A model generated the notes under the pieces. It searched no databases and was not told where the DNA came from. It worked only from the letters and a program-made list of their open reading frames with translations. From the NCBI GenBank assembly GCA_028023455.1, contig JAQFVV010006238.1, positions 1,869,478-1,933,477 on the forward strand: a stretch of DNA of 64,000 nucleotides, given 5' to 3'. This document shows positions 47,936 through 61,527 of this stretch, one piece after another; within the stretch, counting starts at the first letter, position 1, and every line of letters starts with the position of its first letter. A program made the position numbers and the translations under genes. This DNA is from Epiperipatus broadwayi. Taxonomy: Eukaryota; Onychophora; Udeonychophora; Euonychophora; Peripatidae.

Positions 47936-49144
47936 ATATATATACATTTAAGCTTTGACTAGCTGTAGTGATAATCGAGCAGCTGAAGTATTTTGGTCAG
48001 CATTCTTGATTTTGCAGCAGTATTTTTACAAAGCACTTATATATTCAGTAGAGAATTAATACATTACCAATATGATTGTTATACATTGTTATTTACTATC
48101 TATATATTTGATATTCAGCTGTATCTCTACATTATACTGAGTAGAAATAAACTCTGTCTTATAAATTTAAATTATAAGCTGATTTGAATAAGATTGTGAG
48201 AATACCTTTGCTTGATTTGGTATACACTTTATATCTTATCATTGTTGAGTTGATTCTCTTTGCATTTGCATGGAGACTTTTGGTATTAGATGGCATTGCT
48301 TTAATATAGTTAGTGCTTTTAAGTTTATTGATCCAGTTATGTTATTAGTGCTGTTTAAGTTTATGTATATATACACATAATCTTAAATGGATTAAAGCTA
48401 AAGTAGGAATTAAATAAGTACAATTGCATCATATAATTTTAAATATTCTAGCCAATTAAATCTACAAGTTCGATCTCTTCTACAATCACTATATAATATT
48501 GCTTTCCTTTTGTTTGTATTAGTTATTTAAATCTGCAAGCTTTTGTTCATCTGCATATGATTGTGGTGAATTTCATCAAATGTTCACTTAGAAATAAATT
48601 ATAAAGAAAAAAGAAACTATTTTGATATGGAAATGAGCAAACATTTGAAAATTTGAATCACCATATAATGGGAACAAATAACCCCATTCCTGTTGGCGTA
48701 TGTTTCAAGAACAAACTTTTATCAATTGCCTCAGAGTGCTTCTGATCTCAAACATCACAGTAATATCTTTATTTATTAATACAAAATAAAATCTGATACA
48801 TCTATTTTTGCCTTAACAAAAGAACTTTGTGAACTGTAATTTTTGCAGATCTCCATTATCTTTTTTTTCCATTTCTTGTTTGTTATTATATAAGAAAATC
48901 GAATTTTTTAGAAAGAGCTATTTTTGAAAAAATCTACACATTAGAAAATAAATGTTACTATCAAAATTCACAATTTTTCTAGATTCATAATTTTATATTG
49001 AACAGCACCAGTAATCATTCATAAAACAGGATGGTTATTCTAACTTCAAGAATAAAAAAAAGAAAGACAAACATTACTACTACTAATACTTTAGAAATAA
49101 CTGGAAAGTTTAATATGTGAACCACAAATAATTCCATATATAGA
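47936..49144. other. A+T-rich sequence, nothing recognised
   Basis: No supported gene or repeat. Confidence 0.55.
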
Positions 49145-49775
49145 ATTTGTGGTGATCTTTTTTTCTGAAAGACTTTAGCAGTTTGTCCAATTGTAGCTGT
49201 TCATTGGATTTTGTCATCAACTATATCTTTCCAATGAAAGCAATCACCATTCCACTTCTCCTGAATGTCTTTGAGATAATCTTTATAACGTAAGTGGGAT
49301 CTGCTTCTTTCATGAAAAGGGCACTCAAATTTATCATAAAATACTTATTAAGAAGTCTTATATCATTCTTTTTTTTTACATCTCTAATCCAATAAAGATG
49401 CAATTTTATAATAATAGACTTTGTAGTATCATATCTGAATGAAGAATATATTGATTGGTTTTTTGATGTTTGACATCATAATTTTAGAGAGTATCTTTGA
49501 ATTAATTTAATGTTAAGTTGGTAGGGGGTACAAGCCTTACTTTAAATACAGGTATTCAATTGCAGTAATCGTATCCACTGCAATGAAACTTTTTTTTTTT
49601 AATTTATTAAAAGTAGCAGCAGTATGCTGAAATTTGTATTACACCTCAATATACAAATCCACCTTTTAGTATAAAATATGTAAAAATATTTAAGATATTT
49701 GAATTAGCCACATTCTTGAGTTGATCCCCATCTATATCAAAATACTATTTTTTTTTCATTAGTGATGATAAAGAA
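49145..49775 (-). pseudogene. Decayed LINE reverse-transcriptase C-terminal region, minus strand
   Basis: On the minus strand, about 49710-49735 reads DIDGDQLKNVANSNI, about 49340-49400 reads LHLYWIRDVKKKNDIRLLNK, and about 49250-49310 reads MKEADPTYVIKIISKTFRRS. In that order they match the tail of non-LTR reverse transcriptases, where a W-x-G-H-V-x-R-M-x-D-x-R-x-P-K block is followed by G-K-R/G-G-Q-K-x-R-Y-K-D-x-L-K. The region between is frame-broken. It differs from the 20.9 kb remnant and may be another LINE clade. The match is by eye. Confidence 0.5.
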
Positions 49776-51465
49776 TTAAATTTTTAAATATTAATTATTA
49801 AAGTAAAAGAAATTTTTAGCATTAAATACATTCTGTAGATCATCATTTGAATTGTCAAAGATGGATACAATCATTGGCCAGAAGCCAAAAGTGTGACATT
49901 TTTGTTTTCCCTTTAACAGATGTAAATTTTAAAATTTGATTATTCTTGTGTAATACCAGATTTTATTTCAAATGCCTCGGATTTTCTATCTGTTGTAATA
50001 ATATTTCCTCTTATTCTATGATGTGTTGAATCTATCTTTTAAAAATGATTAAATTTCTATTATGTTCATAATTAATTGGACAAAAAATTGAATTTGTAAT
50101 AGTAATATAAGGACATATAAATTGATATTATGAAATACCATTCACCAATTTGGATTTTTACTTGTAAGTAAGTTTAAAAATCTTTTTAAATCATATTTTT
50201 TAGACCAATGTCAAACTTATTAATTATTTTTGAATAAGAAAGGAATTAAACAAACAGAAAATATAAAATATCGTCTTAACTTTGATTAAAAATTATGAAG
50301 TACTCAAATTAATATTTAATTATGGAATAAAAGATAATATGAAATATAAAAAAAGGTGTTATATATAAAGTTAATTGTGGAAATTGCATTTTAATTTACT
50401 ATGGACACCCAGAAATATTTATATGAAAAAACAAAAGAACTTATCAATGCGATTAATAGAAGAGATGTTATATATTCATTATTTAAAATATAGACATAAA
50501 ATAGATTGTGTAAAAAATATAAAATATTCAAAGTGTATTAAAAAATCTAATAAAAGGAAAATATATGAAATTTATTGTTTTGATTACAACAAACATCACT
50601 GTATAAATATATATAAAACATCAGTTAATTTAACTAATAATTGAAAATGAATGGAAAATTATATAGTATTTATTTGTAGGGGTTTTTTCTTTTGAACATC
50701 ATATATGATTGTTATAAGTTGTTTAATTGGGAAAGGGATAAAGGAAGGAAGAATGAATTACATTGTATTTGTAAGCATTTGGATTGTTGCTTTTTTATTA
50801 TAATTGATTTCAGTTAATTATATATATTTAAAAAGTAGATGTCGCTATATATGCAACGTAAATTGAAGCACATGTTAAGATCAAAACATATTTGCCAAAA
50901 AGAGCTTTTCTGTATTATTTTTGTAACATATATACAATTATTGTTAACATAAAATATTTTTTTCTATTGCATTGTTGTGATTTATTTAAGATTCACGCTG
51001 GCAGATCTAAGTACTTTGGACTGGCTTGGATATATATACAGACAAGTAAAGAAGAGAGTGGAACCACTCTTTTCTTGTTAAATTCTCTGTCCCAGTATTG
51101 GCAATCTGTTTGGCTAAATGCTTGAGAGGTTTGCACTCTCTCAGTTTATTTAAATACTCTAAATGTATGTCAGTAATCTAATCCAGCAAACCTGATTTTT
51201 TATTTTAAAAAATATTTCATACACAATAAAAACAGAAATATTTCTGAACTTGGTAAATCACCACATACTTATATAAAATCAGTCTACAAACATTTACAAA
51301 CTAATATAATTTGCTAGTGAAATATAACATGACTAGAGCATAATCTAGCTGTAATCCAACTAGTAATAAGTTGTTAATAATAATAGATGTCAACAATAGA
51401 AACAGAAAAGTCTTTATGAATGCAAACTTTACCATACTCCAAATGTATACTATAAAATGACATTA
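49776..51465. other. A+T-rich sequence, nothing recognised
   Basis: Open frames at 50375-50644 and 50892-51125 are Lys/Ile/Tyr- or Phe-rich and not convincing. Confidence 0.55.
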
Positions 51466-51680
51466 TAGAGGGTGTAACAAAAGTATATGGACAATAAATG
51501 GTGACATTTATGTTGAGATTGCACTATTATATTTACTAATACTGTATAATACACAACCCATATTTCACCTACTGTCAACCTACTTTTAGTAACATTTATT
51601 TTGAGATTACATATATACAATTATATTTACTAATATAATATACAAATCCTACTCCACCTATTTTTGGTTCACTCTGTATA
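51464..51680. mobile_element. Small mariner-like MITE with internal direct repeat
   Basis: TA lies at 51464-51465 and 51679-51680. The left terminus tagagggtgtaacaaaagta and the inverted right terminus tacagagtgaaccaaaaata are clearly related, in the style of mariner ends. Inside, two direct repeats of about 80 bp share acatttatKttgagatt, atatttactaata and cacct. The total is 213 bp with no coding capacity. Confidence 0.7.
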
Positions 51681-51746
51681 TCTATAAATAAAATAATTTT
51701 GGTGTTAAATTAAATAACCATGAAAACATTAAAATAATATATCTAC

Positions 51747-51914
51747 AAAATTAACAAAGCGTATGCCACACTTGAATGAGAAGCTATAACGATACACAGA
51801 AATTATTCTACGCTTAATTTCTGTGTATCGTTATAGCTTCTCATTCAAGTGTGGCATACGCTTTCTGTGTATCGTTATAGCTTCTCATTCAAGTGTGGCA
51901 TACGCTTTGTTAAT
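51747..51914. repeat. Perfect inverted duplication plus a 44-bp tandem copy
   Basis: The left arm 51747-51804 is the exact reverse complement of sequence on the right. After an 11-base spacer, 51816-51864 mirrors its inner 49 bases, and a second direct copy at 51862-51914 (44-bp period) mirrors it again and extends to the outer end (cgctttgttaatttt). There are no mismatches in the arms. This is far too exact for an old element in this decayed landscape. Confidence 0.95.
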
Positions 51915-53301
51915 TTTTTAGATTAAATTATCGAATGAGAAGTCTTAAAATCTTTAATACTTTAAAATAATATATATAAACTGTAACCATATATTTTAGT
52001 ATAAAATATATTAATTGATGTAACTGGTATAAAAATTTCTCTTTCTTCTTTTGGTGATTTGATTGGCTTGATTGCACTTTGAACAGATTACTTTCTTATA
52101 TTATTTTAATAAATTTAGATTTGCTTCTTCCCATATGCTAACTCATATCAAAATGTTTAACTTTTTAAAATTTTACAACACATTAAAATTTGGTAAAATA
52201 TTATAAAAAAATAATATTTTATTTTTATTTGTTAAAGTAATCTTAAAAATTATTTTTATTGAATTAACAAAAAACCATTTGTTCAATTAAAATAAATTAT
52301 TAAAAATAAATACAGTAATTACGTAAGCGTCTCAATGTAAAAAAGAAAAGAGCGCGAATTTAAGAGAAGATCGTCTGATAAGTTTGCTTTTGGAAGGAGA
52401 GAGAAAGAAAAGAAATGGTAAGAAGGCAAATGGTGTAAATTTGATAAGCTTATTTTAAAATAGTTAACAAGTAAACTGATTACCACAAATTTGCTATAAA
52501 CGTAAAAATAAAATCGTGGTATTTAATTATAAGATGAATTGCTAAATTTAAAAGTCTGTTCAAGTCGGCTGGCCAAGTGGATCAAATCGCCAGTAATAAT
52601 TTCCCAATATTACATTTAAAATGTCGGAGCTTCCCAATTTAAAAGAATTAATTGCAAGAGTTTGGTATGTTTTAAAATGTTTATTGTTTTACAATTTGAA
52701 AAAATTAAATAAGTATTTTAATTACAGAAGTTTTATAAATATGAAAATTTGCTTTTTAAAAAAGAAGAAGTTTAAATTAAAGTAAAATGTTAAAGTTATC
52801 AACCTAGTTTAATATTTCCGTTTCTAATTCTAATAAAAATATAATATTGATTGATATTTAACTTTATAATGCCAGTAATATATTTGATAGTTAATTTGTT
52901 TGCCATTTGGATAATAAACAGTCTTCAATAATTGATCAAAGCTATTTTCTAATTTTATCGTCAGTGTGGAATGATTAAATAAATTGCTATAATTGTTATT
53001 CCTAGATTTAAGCGTGGATAAATAAATATTTAGCATGGATGTGAGAAACTTGGAACATTTTTAATAGAGAAATGTAGAAATTAATAACTTTTGAAAAACA
53101 TTTTCATTTAAATTCTGCTTGTCATGTTTTGAAATTGTTTCTTATTTATGGAGCCACGTAAATCGTTAATCTAATAGTGATTATGATAATTAACACAAAT
53201 GGATAAAATTACATGTATGGAATTCAACTATAATTATAGCTATTACTTCGTACATTTATTGTTTGACACATCGTACATGGATTTCACGGATCATATTTGT
53301 C
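51915..53301. other. A+T-rich sequence, nothing recognised
   Basis: No supported gene. Confidence 0.55.
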
Positions 53302-53425
53302 ATTATAAAATGCTATACAATCTAATTTGTGACACACACACCTGCTAAAATTCATATGTTGAACTATAAAATGCTATACATTTAAATTATATCACACACA
53401 CACCTGTTAGATTTTATGTATTTGA
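53302..53425. repeat. Two-copy tandem repeat, about 61 bp
   Basis: ataaaatgctataca, then a cacacacacct block and ttcatatgttga or tttatgtatttga occur in the same order in both units (about 53305 and 53366). Confidence 0.75.
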
Positions 53426-53849
53426 TGAATAATTCATTACTTTAATTTTATCGTTATATGAACTTGCATGTGAAGTTCATAAGTTATATTTTATTAAGTT
53501 TAAATTAATAGGGGTTGAATAAAATACTTATTCAAGAGAATAGCGCTTGCGAAAAGGGCTTGAAAAGTACTAAATGAATTCATGAGATGTATCAATCTTT
53601 GTGGGGTATTTTGTGAGTCTTTCCAGATTTATATTCCTATGCTAATATTACTTATATTGCATTACACATATGTTTTATTTTAAGTAAGATAAGTTAGTAC
53701 ATTAGTTGTCCTGATTAGTGTAACATTTTATTATGCAAGAACCCACATTTGCTAAAGTGTTAGTGTTTTTCTGAATGATCAGAGTAACTGAGGAGGATGA
53801 TTTTGCACTTTAATGTGAAGTAAATAGTAATGTTGTTTTAGAATGTTAA

Positions 53850-53960
53850 AAGGCATTAATCTGTGCTGGTGGTTAATCCACAGATTATTTAATTGCCATT
53901 TTTTGTATTTTACACTCATTCCAGCGCTGGTGGTTAAATCCGCGAATTGTGTAATTATAC
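53850..53960. repeat. Two-copy short repeat
   Basis: The block gctggtggttaatccacaga (about 53870) recurs as gctggtggttaaatccgcga (about 53926), each followed by an attgtttaattg-like segment. Confidence 0.6.
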
Positions 53961-56900
53961 GTATTACTTTATGATGGTGTATCAATCCACAAAGCGTTTA
54001 GTATTATTTAATTCCTATGTGTAGATGAACGCATCCACAGGAATATGTTTTACTTCATAGATATAAGTTGGGCAAAGTATTTAGTTAATCTGCTAAATCA
54101 TCTTCTTCCATTTGTAAGCATAATTCATAAGTTAGATCGTCAAATTGTAGCAGGACATTCTATTCAAGTTACTTCATAATAATTAACTGTCGGTTGCTTA
54201 TTATTTACCGGAGTGTAAGTTTACATTTTCATTTTATTTAATGAGTACATTATAGCTAAATCCTACAGATATAATATTAATTATTATATTATTATAATTT
54301 TACGGTATGGATTTATTGAATCTGGAAATGACGTTAAATACTTCATGAGTTGATGTTGAATTTAGTATAATTTGCTTAAGATTCATTATATCAAATTGAA
54401 ATAAGGTATGATTAGGTTTTTAAAACCGTACCTATGATATGCTAGTGAAGAAAGTCGATGGAATTATAATTTATTTATTTTATTTGTTTATTTATGTTTT
54501 TTTAATTATAACATTGGAATTAATTATTTATTATTCATAAATTTGTAAATAAACGTTGATTTATAATTAAACTTACTGTGCCGTTGCTATGTGTCATTTG
54601 TAAAATCAGAAATCATAAACCTTGGATAGAGCATACATTGAAGTACATACTATCGTCAACATGATATAAGATTTTATTGATATTTTGAGAAATCATTTAG
54701 ATGCTTTCGTCTTTGGTAGTTTATGATGTGTAAGGTACAATAAAATCCCATTTACCTTTTCCATCATTTTGGCTTTGCGTAGTTGATTCTAGTATACCAT
54801 ACAAATTGATTATTAAACTTGTAAACAGATTTACCAAATAATAACATGATTGAATATATTTACTTAACGTTTTTAAATTGTCATTCGTCAGTATAATAAG
54901 AGTCTCAGTAATATAGTAAACTATAAAAGAACCCAAGTATTTATGTTTATTTATTGCAAAGCTTTACCTGGACTAGCATTTGTATTAGAAATCATATAGA
55001 TGGTTTAAAAATTCATAATCTTATGTAATTCCACAAATTATGCCATCTTGTACATGGTCGGCCATCGAGTCTCATACAATAAAAAATTGTAAATTAAGGT
55101 TTAAAAATAATAACATTACACTTATAATTTGATTAAAGTATTTTATCATAATACTATGGTAGTTCTTCGCGGTACACCCTGGCTGCGATCAAATTAAATC
55201 ATAAAAAGTTTAGGTTAGATCATTAGTTTGGTCTGTGGTAAGTTGCCCCAGATGTTGATTGTGGTCTTTCGTGCATAAAATAGATAGCATGATATGCTTT
55301 TGGATACAGCTCTTAATAGCTGACAATGTGTAAATGGGAATTGATCAGTGATAGAAGTTACGATTCTTAGTGCATTTGCGTTTCTGTAGTTGGGACCACG
55401 CAATTTACGGTTACAATTTTGAGTGCCGCAACGGGTTCGGCACGATGGGTAGTTGAAGGGGCGAGCGGTTGGTTACAATATATATATATTACAAACTATC
55501 TAGACTAGTATAACAATTACAGAGACTTCAGTCACTTTTTTTTTCAAAATTAACCAAGAAATAGATTTATAGACTTTTTTTTTTTCGTTTCTTGTTTAGA
55601 TTTTTTCTTTACTCATATTTTTTTAATGAACTTATTGTCAAATCTTTATGTTTTAGTTACATTTTGTAATACCATCAGTTCAAATAACAAAATCTTAAAA
55701 ATAAAATCTCAACTTTGAAAGTAAAATCATATATTAGTATATTCATTTTAGCTTTGAGTCTTAAAAATATATATAAAACAACAGAAAGACAATTCATAAA
55801 ATTGTAGTTATGGCACATTGGAGGCTGTTAACAGTAATGGCTTATCATAAGCGTAGATAAAAAAAATGATTGTAAAATTTGAATAATAATAAATATAATT
55901 TTGAATTTTAAGACCATATTTTCATTCTTTTATAATGTTCTCAACAAAAATTTGTTTTTATTTTTAAAATGGAATTCAAATAAGAAATATTTCATTCTAC
56001 AATATTTATGAATAGACAAGAATGTGGTCCAATAATGAAAAGTGCCATTGTTATAGTTAAAAATTTCATTTTGTAGTTTATTTTTCCATTTTATAACATT
56101 CAAATATTAACTTTTAGAATGTTTATAATTTGAAAGTTTATATTTCTAATAAATAATGTAAAGATTATAAATATGTGATATAGAAAAAAGATTTAATTAT
56201 AGAAATAAAATACTGCAAATATGAAGAAAGTTATTATTAGAGTCTTTCAAATAAGACAGAGAGAAGAGTTTGACTTTGAACAGGTTAAGAATGTTACATT
56301 TTACACAATATTCAAAGTAATGATAAAAAAGCAGGATAAATATAATAAAAGGTTTACAAATAATTTAATTAAATATACAAAAAAAGCTACAAGGGTTTGC
56401 CATTACACAGAATCAAATAGCATAAATCAAGAAAGGTTGAAGCAAAATTACATATGAATGAAGAAAGGGCTTCTATTTACTACAATTTCATATCCACATG
56501 TCAAACTTCCTGCATCCTCCTAATCACACCAATGAGTATTACTAATTTATTAGACTAGAGATTATCAGAACATTTCTAGATCATATATAAATTTTAAGTC
56601 AATTTAAATATTAGTATATCTTATTATTAAACATAACTATGTGGTATCACTTGATCCAATATAATTTTTCTCCCATAAGTATTACCTTTATATATATATA
56701 AATTATAGTGATCATGTGATGTTTAGTGGTCATGTGATGTTTCTCTGAATGAGTATAAACAAAGATATTTGAAAAAGGTAAATGATTTCCAAGATGAATT
56801 TCTTGCTGAACCACCTTTTTTCATATGTTAAAAAGTTAAATTTTAAAGAAAGAAATAAGAAAGCTGTCATTGGATATTCTCTCACTGGGAAGATACTAGC

Positions 56901-58738
56901 GAACTACAGATTTTATTAAGACTATTATAATTAAAAACATTAGTGTCATGGGGTTTCTGAAAGAGGCAGATATATTGCCGACCTTCTGCTACTTGATCAC
57001 TCCAACTAAAGAAGCTTTTTAAGCCAATGGAATATCTTAAAATTATACAGCAGTTGTATTTTTTAATTTGAATTTGTATGTTCTTATTTTTACTCTCATC
57101 ACCAAAGGCAACCCATGGCACACAGGGCAATCTAAGTTCCTAACCATTGTTGACTGTTCATTCAAGTATGTGTAGGATATCTTTTCAAATTGTTGGATGT
57201 CTCAATTCTCTACCGAACAAACATAATATAGTATAAATTGTTTCAATCAATTAGGGACCACAGTATTTTTAATTGTTTTAGGGATACAAATAACTAAGTC
57301 TATTTACTCATCTTTAAACAATTTAATTATTTAATTTTTATAAAAGATTAAAATCTTTTAAATGTAATTTAAAACTATAAAAATTTAACAGTGTGGAATT
57401 GGTAGAAAAAAATTCTGATAAATAATGTTAGCATCCAAATGCCAAAAAAATTTTTTTCCCTTTTCTAGGGGCACCACTGTAGTACTTGTAATAGTTGCAG
57501 TTTCTTTTACTTAAGTTTAAAAATATTAATTATTTAATATTTGTAAAAGGAAAAAAAAATATTTAAAAGCATTTTCAGAAATTAAATTGAATACTGACCT
57601 GACATCTGTATTTAGTATGGTAGTATCTATTTTCAGTCCACTAAATATTCCAGTTTTTTTTTTTTTTAAAAAAAAAGGCTTTTCTCATTATCTTCATGAG
57701 CTATGCAAATTAGGCAGTGGTACTGTAATGACTCATAAAAATTAAAGTGTGCTATTTCACAAATTTCTTCAGCGTTTAAACATTCTCTCATTTACGTATT
57801 TCAAAAGACATGCCAACATTGCAAAAATATAATATTGATGACATGTGAAACAAATAATATTTTATTAGGAAAGAGTAACTAAAGAGAAGAAAAGATTGGA
57901 AATACATTTAAGCATACATTAAGTTCTAATTTAGAAGAACAATTTTTTGGTTGATTTATTAATCTCGTCATTCAAATTAATATTGCATTATGACTATCAC
58001 ATTTTTAAACTTGAAGGCCTTAATAATATATTAGATAAATTTTAGATATACTCCCACCCCCTTTATTAACTTTATTTTAAGGAAGTATTGATTACTAATG
58101 TCCAAAATAATTTTATTGATGTTCAGTTTCTGAGTAGAGCGATTGATTTAGAAATCAATTATCCTTTATTAATTATTCAAAAAGCTTTATGTTTGTTCTG
58201 TAATTAAATAAAGGTAAGTTTAGTGTGTCTTTCTAAGAGAAATTATGATTAGTAGCTAATTTAGTAAATTATCTTGCTCGCAATTTGAAACATTAATCTT
58301 AAATGAGACATTTAAATTTTGAGATTTACTAAGCCTGTCAGTTTCTAACCCCTATGCATCGATTAAAAGATAGAAAACATTTTTATAGTTTTTCTGTTCC
58401 TGGACGAAGTTACTTTTGAACTGTTGTTTAAAACTTTCATTTTAAAGAATTTGAAAACTGACAGACTTAACATCAATTGAGAACTGTGATAATGTTTTAT
58501 TCAGTCGAGGTTACGTTTTAAAAAAGTTATATTGAAAATATCACTATATCCCTGTATGACCTGAATGTTATGAACTAGATTTTGCTGGAGCCAAAAGGCT
58601 TATCTTTTTTTTCATTGTACATTTACGTTTTCTGCATATCCAATTAATTTAACACAGTCTTATTAAGATTTTACTCATATCTTAATTGAGCGTTTGTATG
58701 TGGCTTGCTTGACTCTCATGCAATTATGTAACACTTTC
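53961..58738. other. A+T-rich sequence with one GC-richer island
   Basis: An island at about 55150-55480 is described separately. A short direct repeat, catgtgatgttt, occurs at about 56715 and 56735. Open frames at 56221-56457 (+) and 56882-57130 (-) are unsupported. Confidence 0.5.
55423..55443. repeat. GC-rich hairpin in a GC-richer island
   Basis: gtgccg and cggcac pair around caacgggtt. It sits inside a stretch (55380-55480) much richer in G and C than its flanks. The sequence downstream of a possible ...tacaatttt resembles the primer-binding region after an LTR, but no LTR pair was found. Confidence 0.5.
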
Positions 58739-59575
58739 TATGAATATATATGTATTCTGGGGAAATTTATGTGATAGATCTTCATTGTGTAGAAATGTGA
58801 TAGGATTGAGCTAAAGATGAAAAATGCATTGATAAAAACAAAAATCTTGGAAATATATATTATAATGCAATGGGTTGTACATCCACCCATCCACAATGCA
58901 TTAAAAGTGAATAGAAACCAGCCCCCACTTTGCATGAAAGTGTTGTAGTGAAAACTATAGAAATTGCCAACACAAGTGTTCAAACCTCTATAATACTAGA
59001 GTCTTATTATTCATTAAGTGAGATTTAAAGTATATATATTACATACAATCTCTAGTTTAAATAAATGATAAGTCATGACTGCAGAAAGTTTGACACGTGT
59101 AATCAAACTATAGTAATTTGCTGTTTATATAAGATTAAACAGATGATGAATTTATATGTATAAGAGAATATAATATGGGCCAACTGATGAATTCTCATTT
59201 GGCACAAAATATGCATCTTGGGGATCTTTTTCACATATCTTTCTTTTTTCATATGTTTCAGGAATGTGTGATGGTTTAGAAGTTTGAAATACATCCAAAT
59301 ATATTAATGAAATTAAATGTATCTATATTTTAAAATGTGGATATGAAATTAAATTATAACATGTGCTATGTATGTTTGGCTCACTGAAGTGGATATTTCA
59401 AAATGCATTCATAGTGAGAGAAATGGGTCTAATTTCTAGACTGATGATTGGTTGCTATAGGATTGAGCTAAAGGTGAAAGATGCACTGATAAAAACTGTG
59501 AAAATATATATTTATTCTGGGAAAACTTGTTGCTTATGTGATAGAATTTTATTGCACAGAAATCCAGGTATGCAT
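58739..59575. repeat. Dispersed direct repeat pair
   Basis: taggattgagctaaagatga followed by atgcattgataaaaac (58802-58840) recurs as taggattgagctaaaggtga followed by atgcactgataaaaac (59458-59496). A second shared block, atatattYattctgggRaaa then atgtgatag, lies before the first copy and after the second, as if a unit of roughly 110 bp had been circularly permuted or tandemly arranged and partly lost. The intervening sequence is unremarkable. Confidence 0.65.
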
Positions 59576-61133
59576 TTAGTTTTTCTCTATCAGGTATAAG
59601 TTTGAAATATTTGATTTTTAAGGGTTTTTTAAAATTCTATTTAAATTTAGTCCAGTGATTTGATTTACAGGTGTCATACTTTCTACTCTCACAACTTTGA
59701 TTCTACTCACTTTGAAATAAATGCAGTCATGATTGCTGTTAATCATTTATTAGGTTAGAGAATATCATATTCTTATCCAAGATTCTAATAAATTCTGAAG
59801 AAATAATGAAAACATCGTGTGAGAGATTGCGACTTGAAATAAATGAAGAATGTTATTAAATGATTTTATGACCCATTTATTTCTGAGGATGGTGAGGATT
59901 TTTCCATTGTTTTCATTAACTATAGTCTTTTCACTTATATTTGTTTTTTTATTTGTAGATTCTTGAGGAATACTAGAAGACTTTCAGTGTGCAGTGCTGG
60001 TCTTACTGCAGTAAGAAAATGTGGGTTAATGATATAACAATCTGTGGCATGTTTTTAGTTGTTTGTTTGTTTTTATCATAGGCACTACCATAAACATGGA
60101 ATTATTTTTATTTTGCCACAAGTATATCAATTTCACCTACCACTTTGCACACTTTTTGATTTGTTCCTCAATTTTTCATCCAAAATACTGCTTATTGACT
60201 GCTTGTTTTTTTTAATTAAGGGTGTATTTTTTATGCTGCAATTGCTGATTGCTTTATTTGAACAGGTGTCCTGATGATGCATTTCATCAGTAACTTTTAT
60301 CATAATAACAAACTTGACAATGATAAATTATTTTATAAAGTAAGCCCCAATCTAATCATTATCACTCTCATTTCATTTGCAATGTTGATTTTATGAAACT
60401 TTTCAATTTTAGCCCCCTCTCCCATCGAAAGATGAAGCCCCCTCTCCCATCGAAAGATGAAGCCCCCCCCCCAATTATATATGCATGATTTTAATTTTCA
60501 GCAGGAACATTTTTTTTTTTATCAGACATATTTAAAATTCCACTTCACTTTACTATGCTGGTTGACCAAAAATGTATAAGTAAATGTTTTTAAGTATAAT
60601 TCTAATTAATATTTATTAATCATTCATTATATATATTAATAAAGGTAATAAATATTTTTATTATTTATGATAGCTGTGCAATTTAGAATAATGATATAGC
60701 AGTCAATTGGTAATTTTTATGTTGGTTTTGTTTGCTGTAATAAATGTTTATTCGTTTGCATATTTCAATTTATTCGTACCATATTGACTTTACAAATGAA
60801 AATAATCTTATGGTAATAATCTAAAATGATAATCACAATAAAGGATTTTGTTTTAGTAGCTGTAGCAAAACAAACTTTTCTAAAAGAATTAATCTTAATA
60901 AGCAACCAAATTTAAATAGCATTACTTGTTTGAATTTATATTCAAATTGTTAAAGTAATTTTTGAAATTAAAGCAACAATTTTTAATTTCAAAATATATA
61001 TATAGTTATTATGTTTTATGATATAACTTGTGCTAGATTTATTTTTTATAAAAACAAAAATTTCCACATTACAACAAGATCTTCATTTGAAACCCCACGA
61101 CTGCTTTTTTATTGATTGTCAGTGAATATATAT
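59576..61133. other. A+T-rich sequence with a short GC-rich minisatellite
   Basis: Apart from the repeat at 60411-60472, nothing is recognised. Confidence 0.55.
60411..60472. repeat. 25-bp minisatellite
   Basis: agccccctctcccatcgaaa plus gatga occurs twice exactly (60411-60435 and 60436-60460), followed by a partial third copy that decays into a C-run. It is strikingly GC-rich for this window. Confidence 0.9.
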
Positions 61134-61527
61134 TGCAGTAATTCATTCGTTATTGATAATCTAGAGATTTTTCTGTAAAGGTTGATCAACAATGTTTATG
61201 AAAAATGTAATGATTTTATATATTAAAGTTGACAATATTTATTTGTATATTTCTGTATTTTTTCCATATTCGGGATGTTTATACTTATTATTAAAACATC
61301 AGGCAGATGATTTTAAAAAATTTGGATAAGGCAATTTTTTTTTTTTATGGTAAGACATAACAAATGTTCATGCTTTTTAACATTTTAAGTGGAGAGTTCA
61401 CTCAAACAATACCTTTCTTGAATTCAGACCTAATTTTTGGTATATTTTTTAAAGAAAATGTATTTATTTAAATTTTCTAAAACTATATTTCAAAATTAAA
61501 ATAGAAAGTAAAAAAAAATATATTAAC

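Noticed and set aside
55200-55480. LTR end and primer-binding site of an LTR retrotransposon
   Set aside because: No second LTR, no TG...CA pair and no pol frame nearby; only the hairpin island is reported.
59363-59599. 78-codon plus-strand open frame
   Set aside because: Falls in a dispersed repeat pair; no motif or conservation evidence.
60411-60472. CRISPR-like repeat
   Set aside because: Direct repeats are adjacent with no unique spacers, and the sequence is eukaryotic in character.
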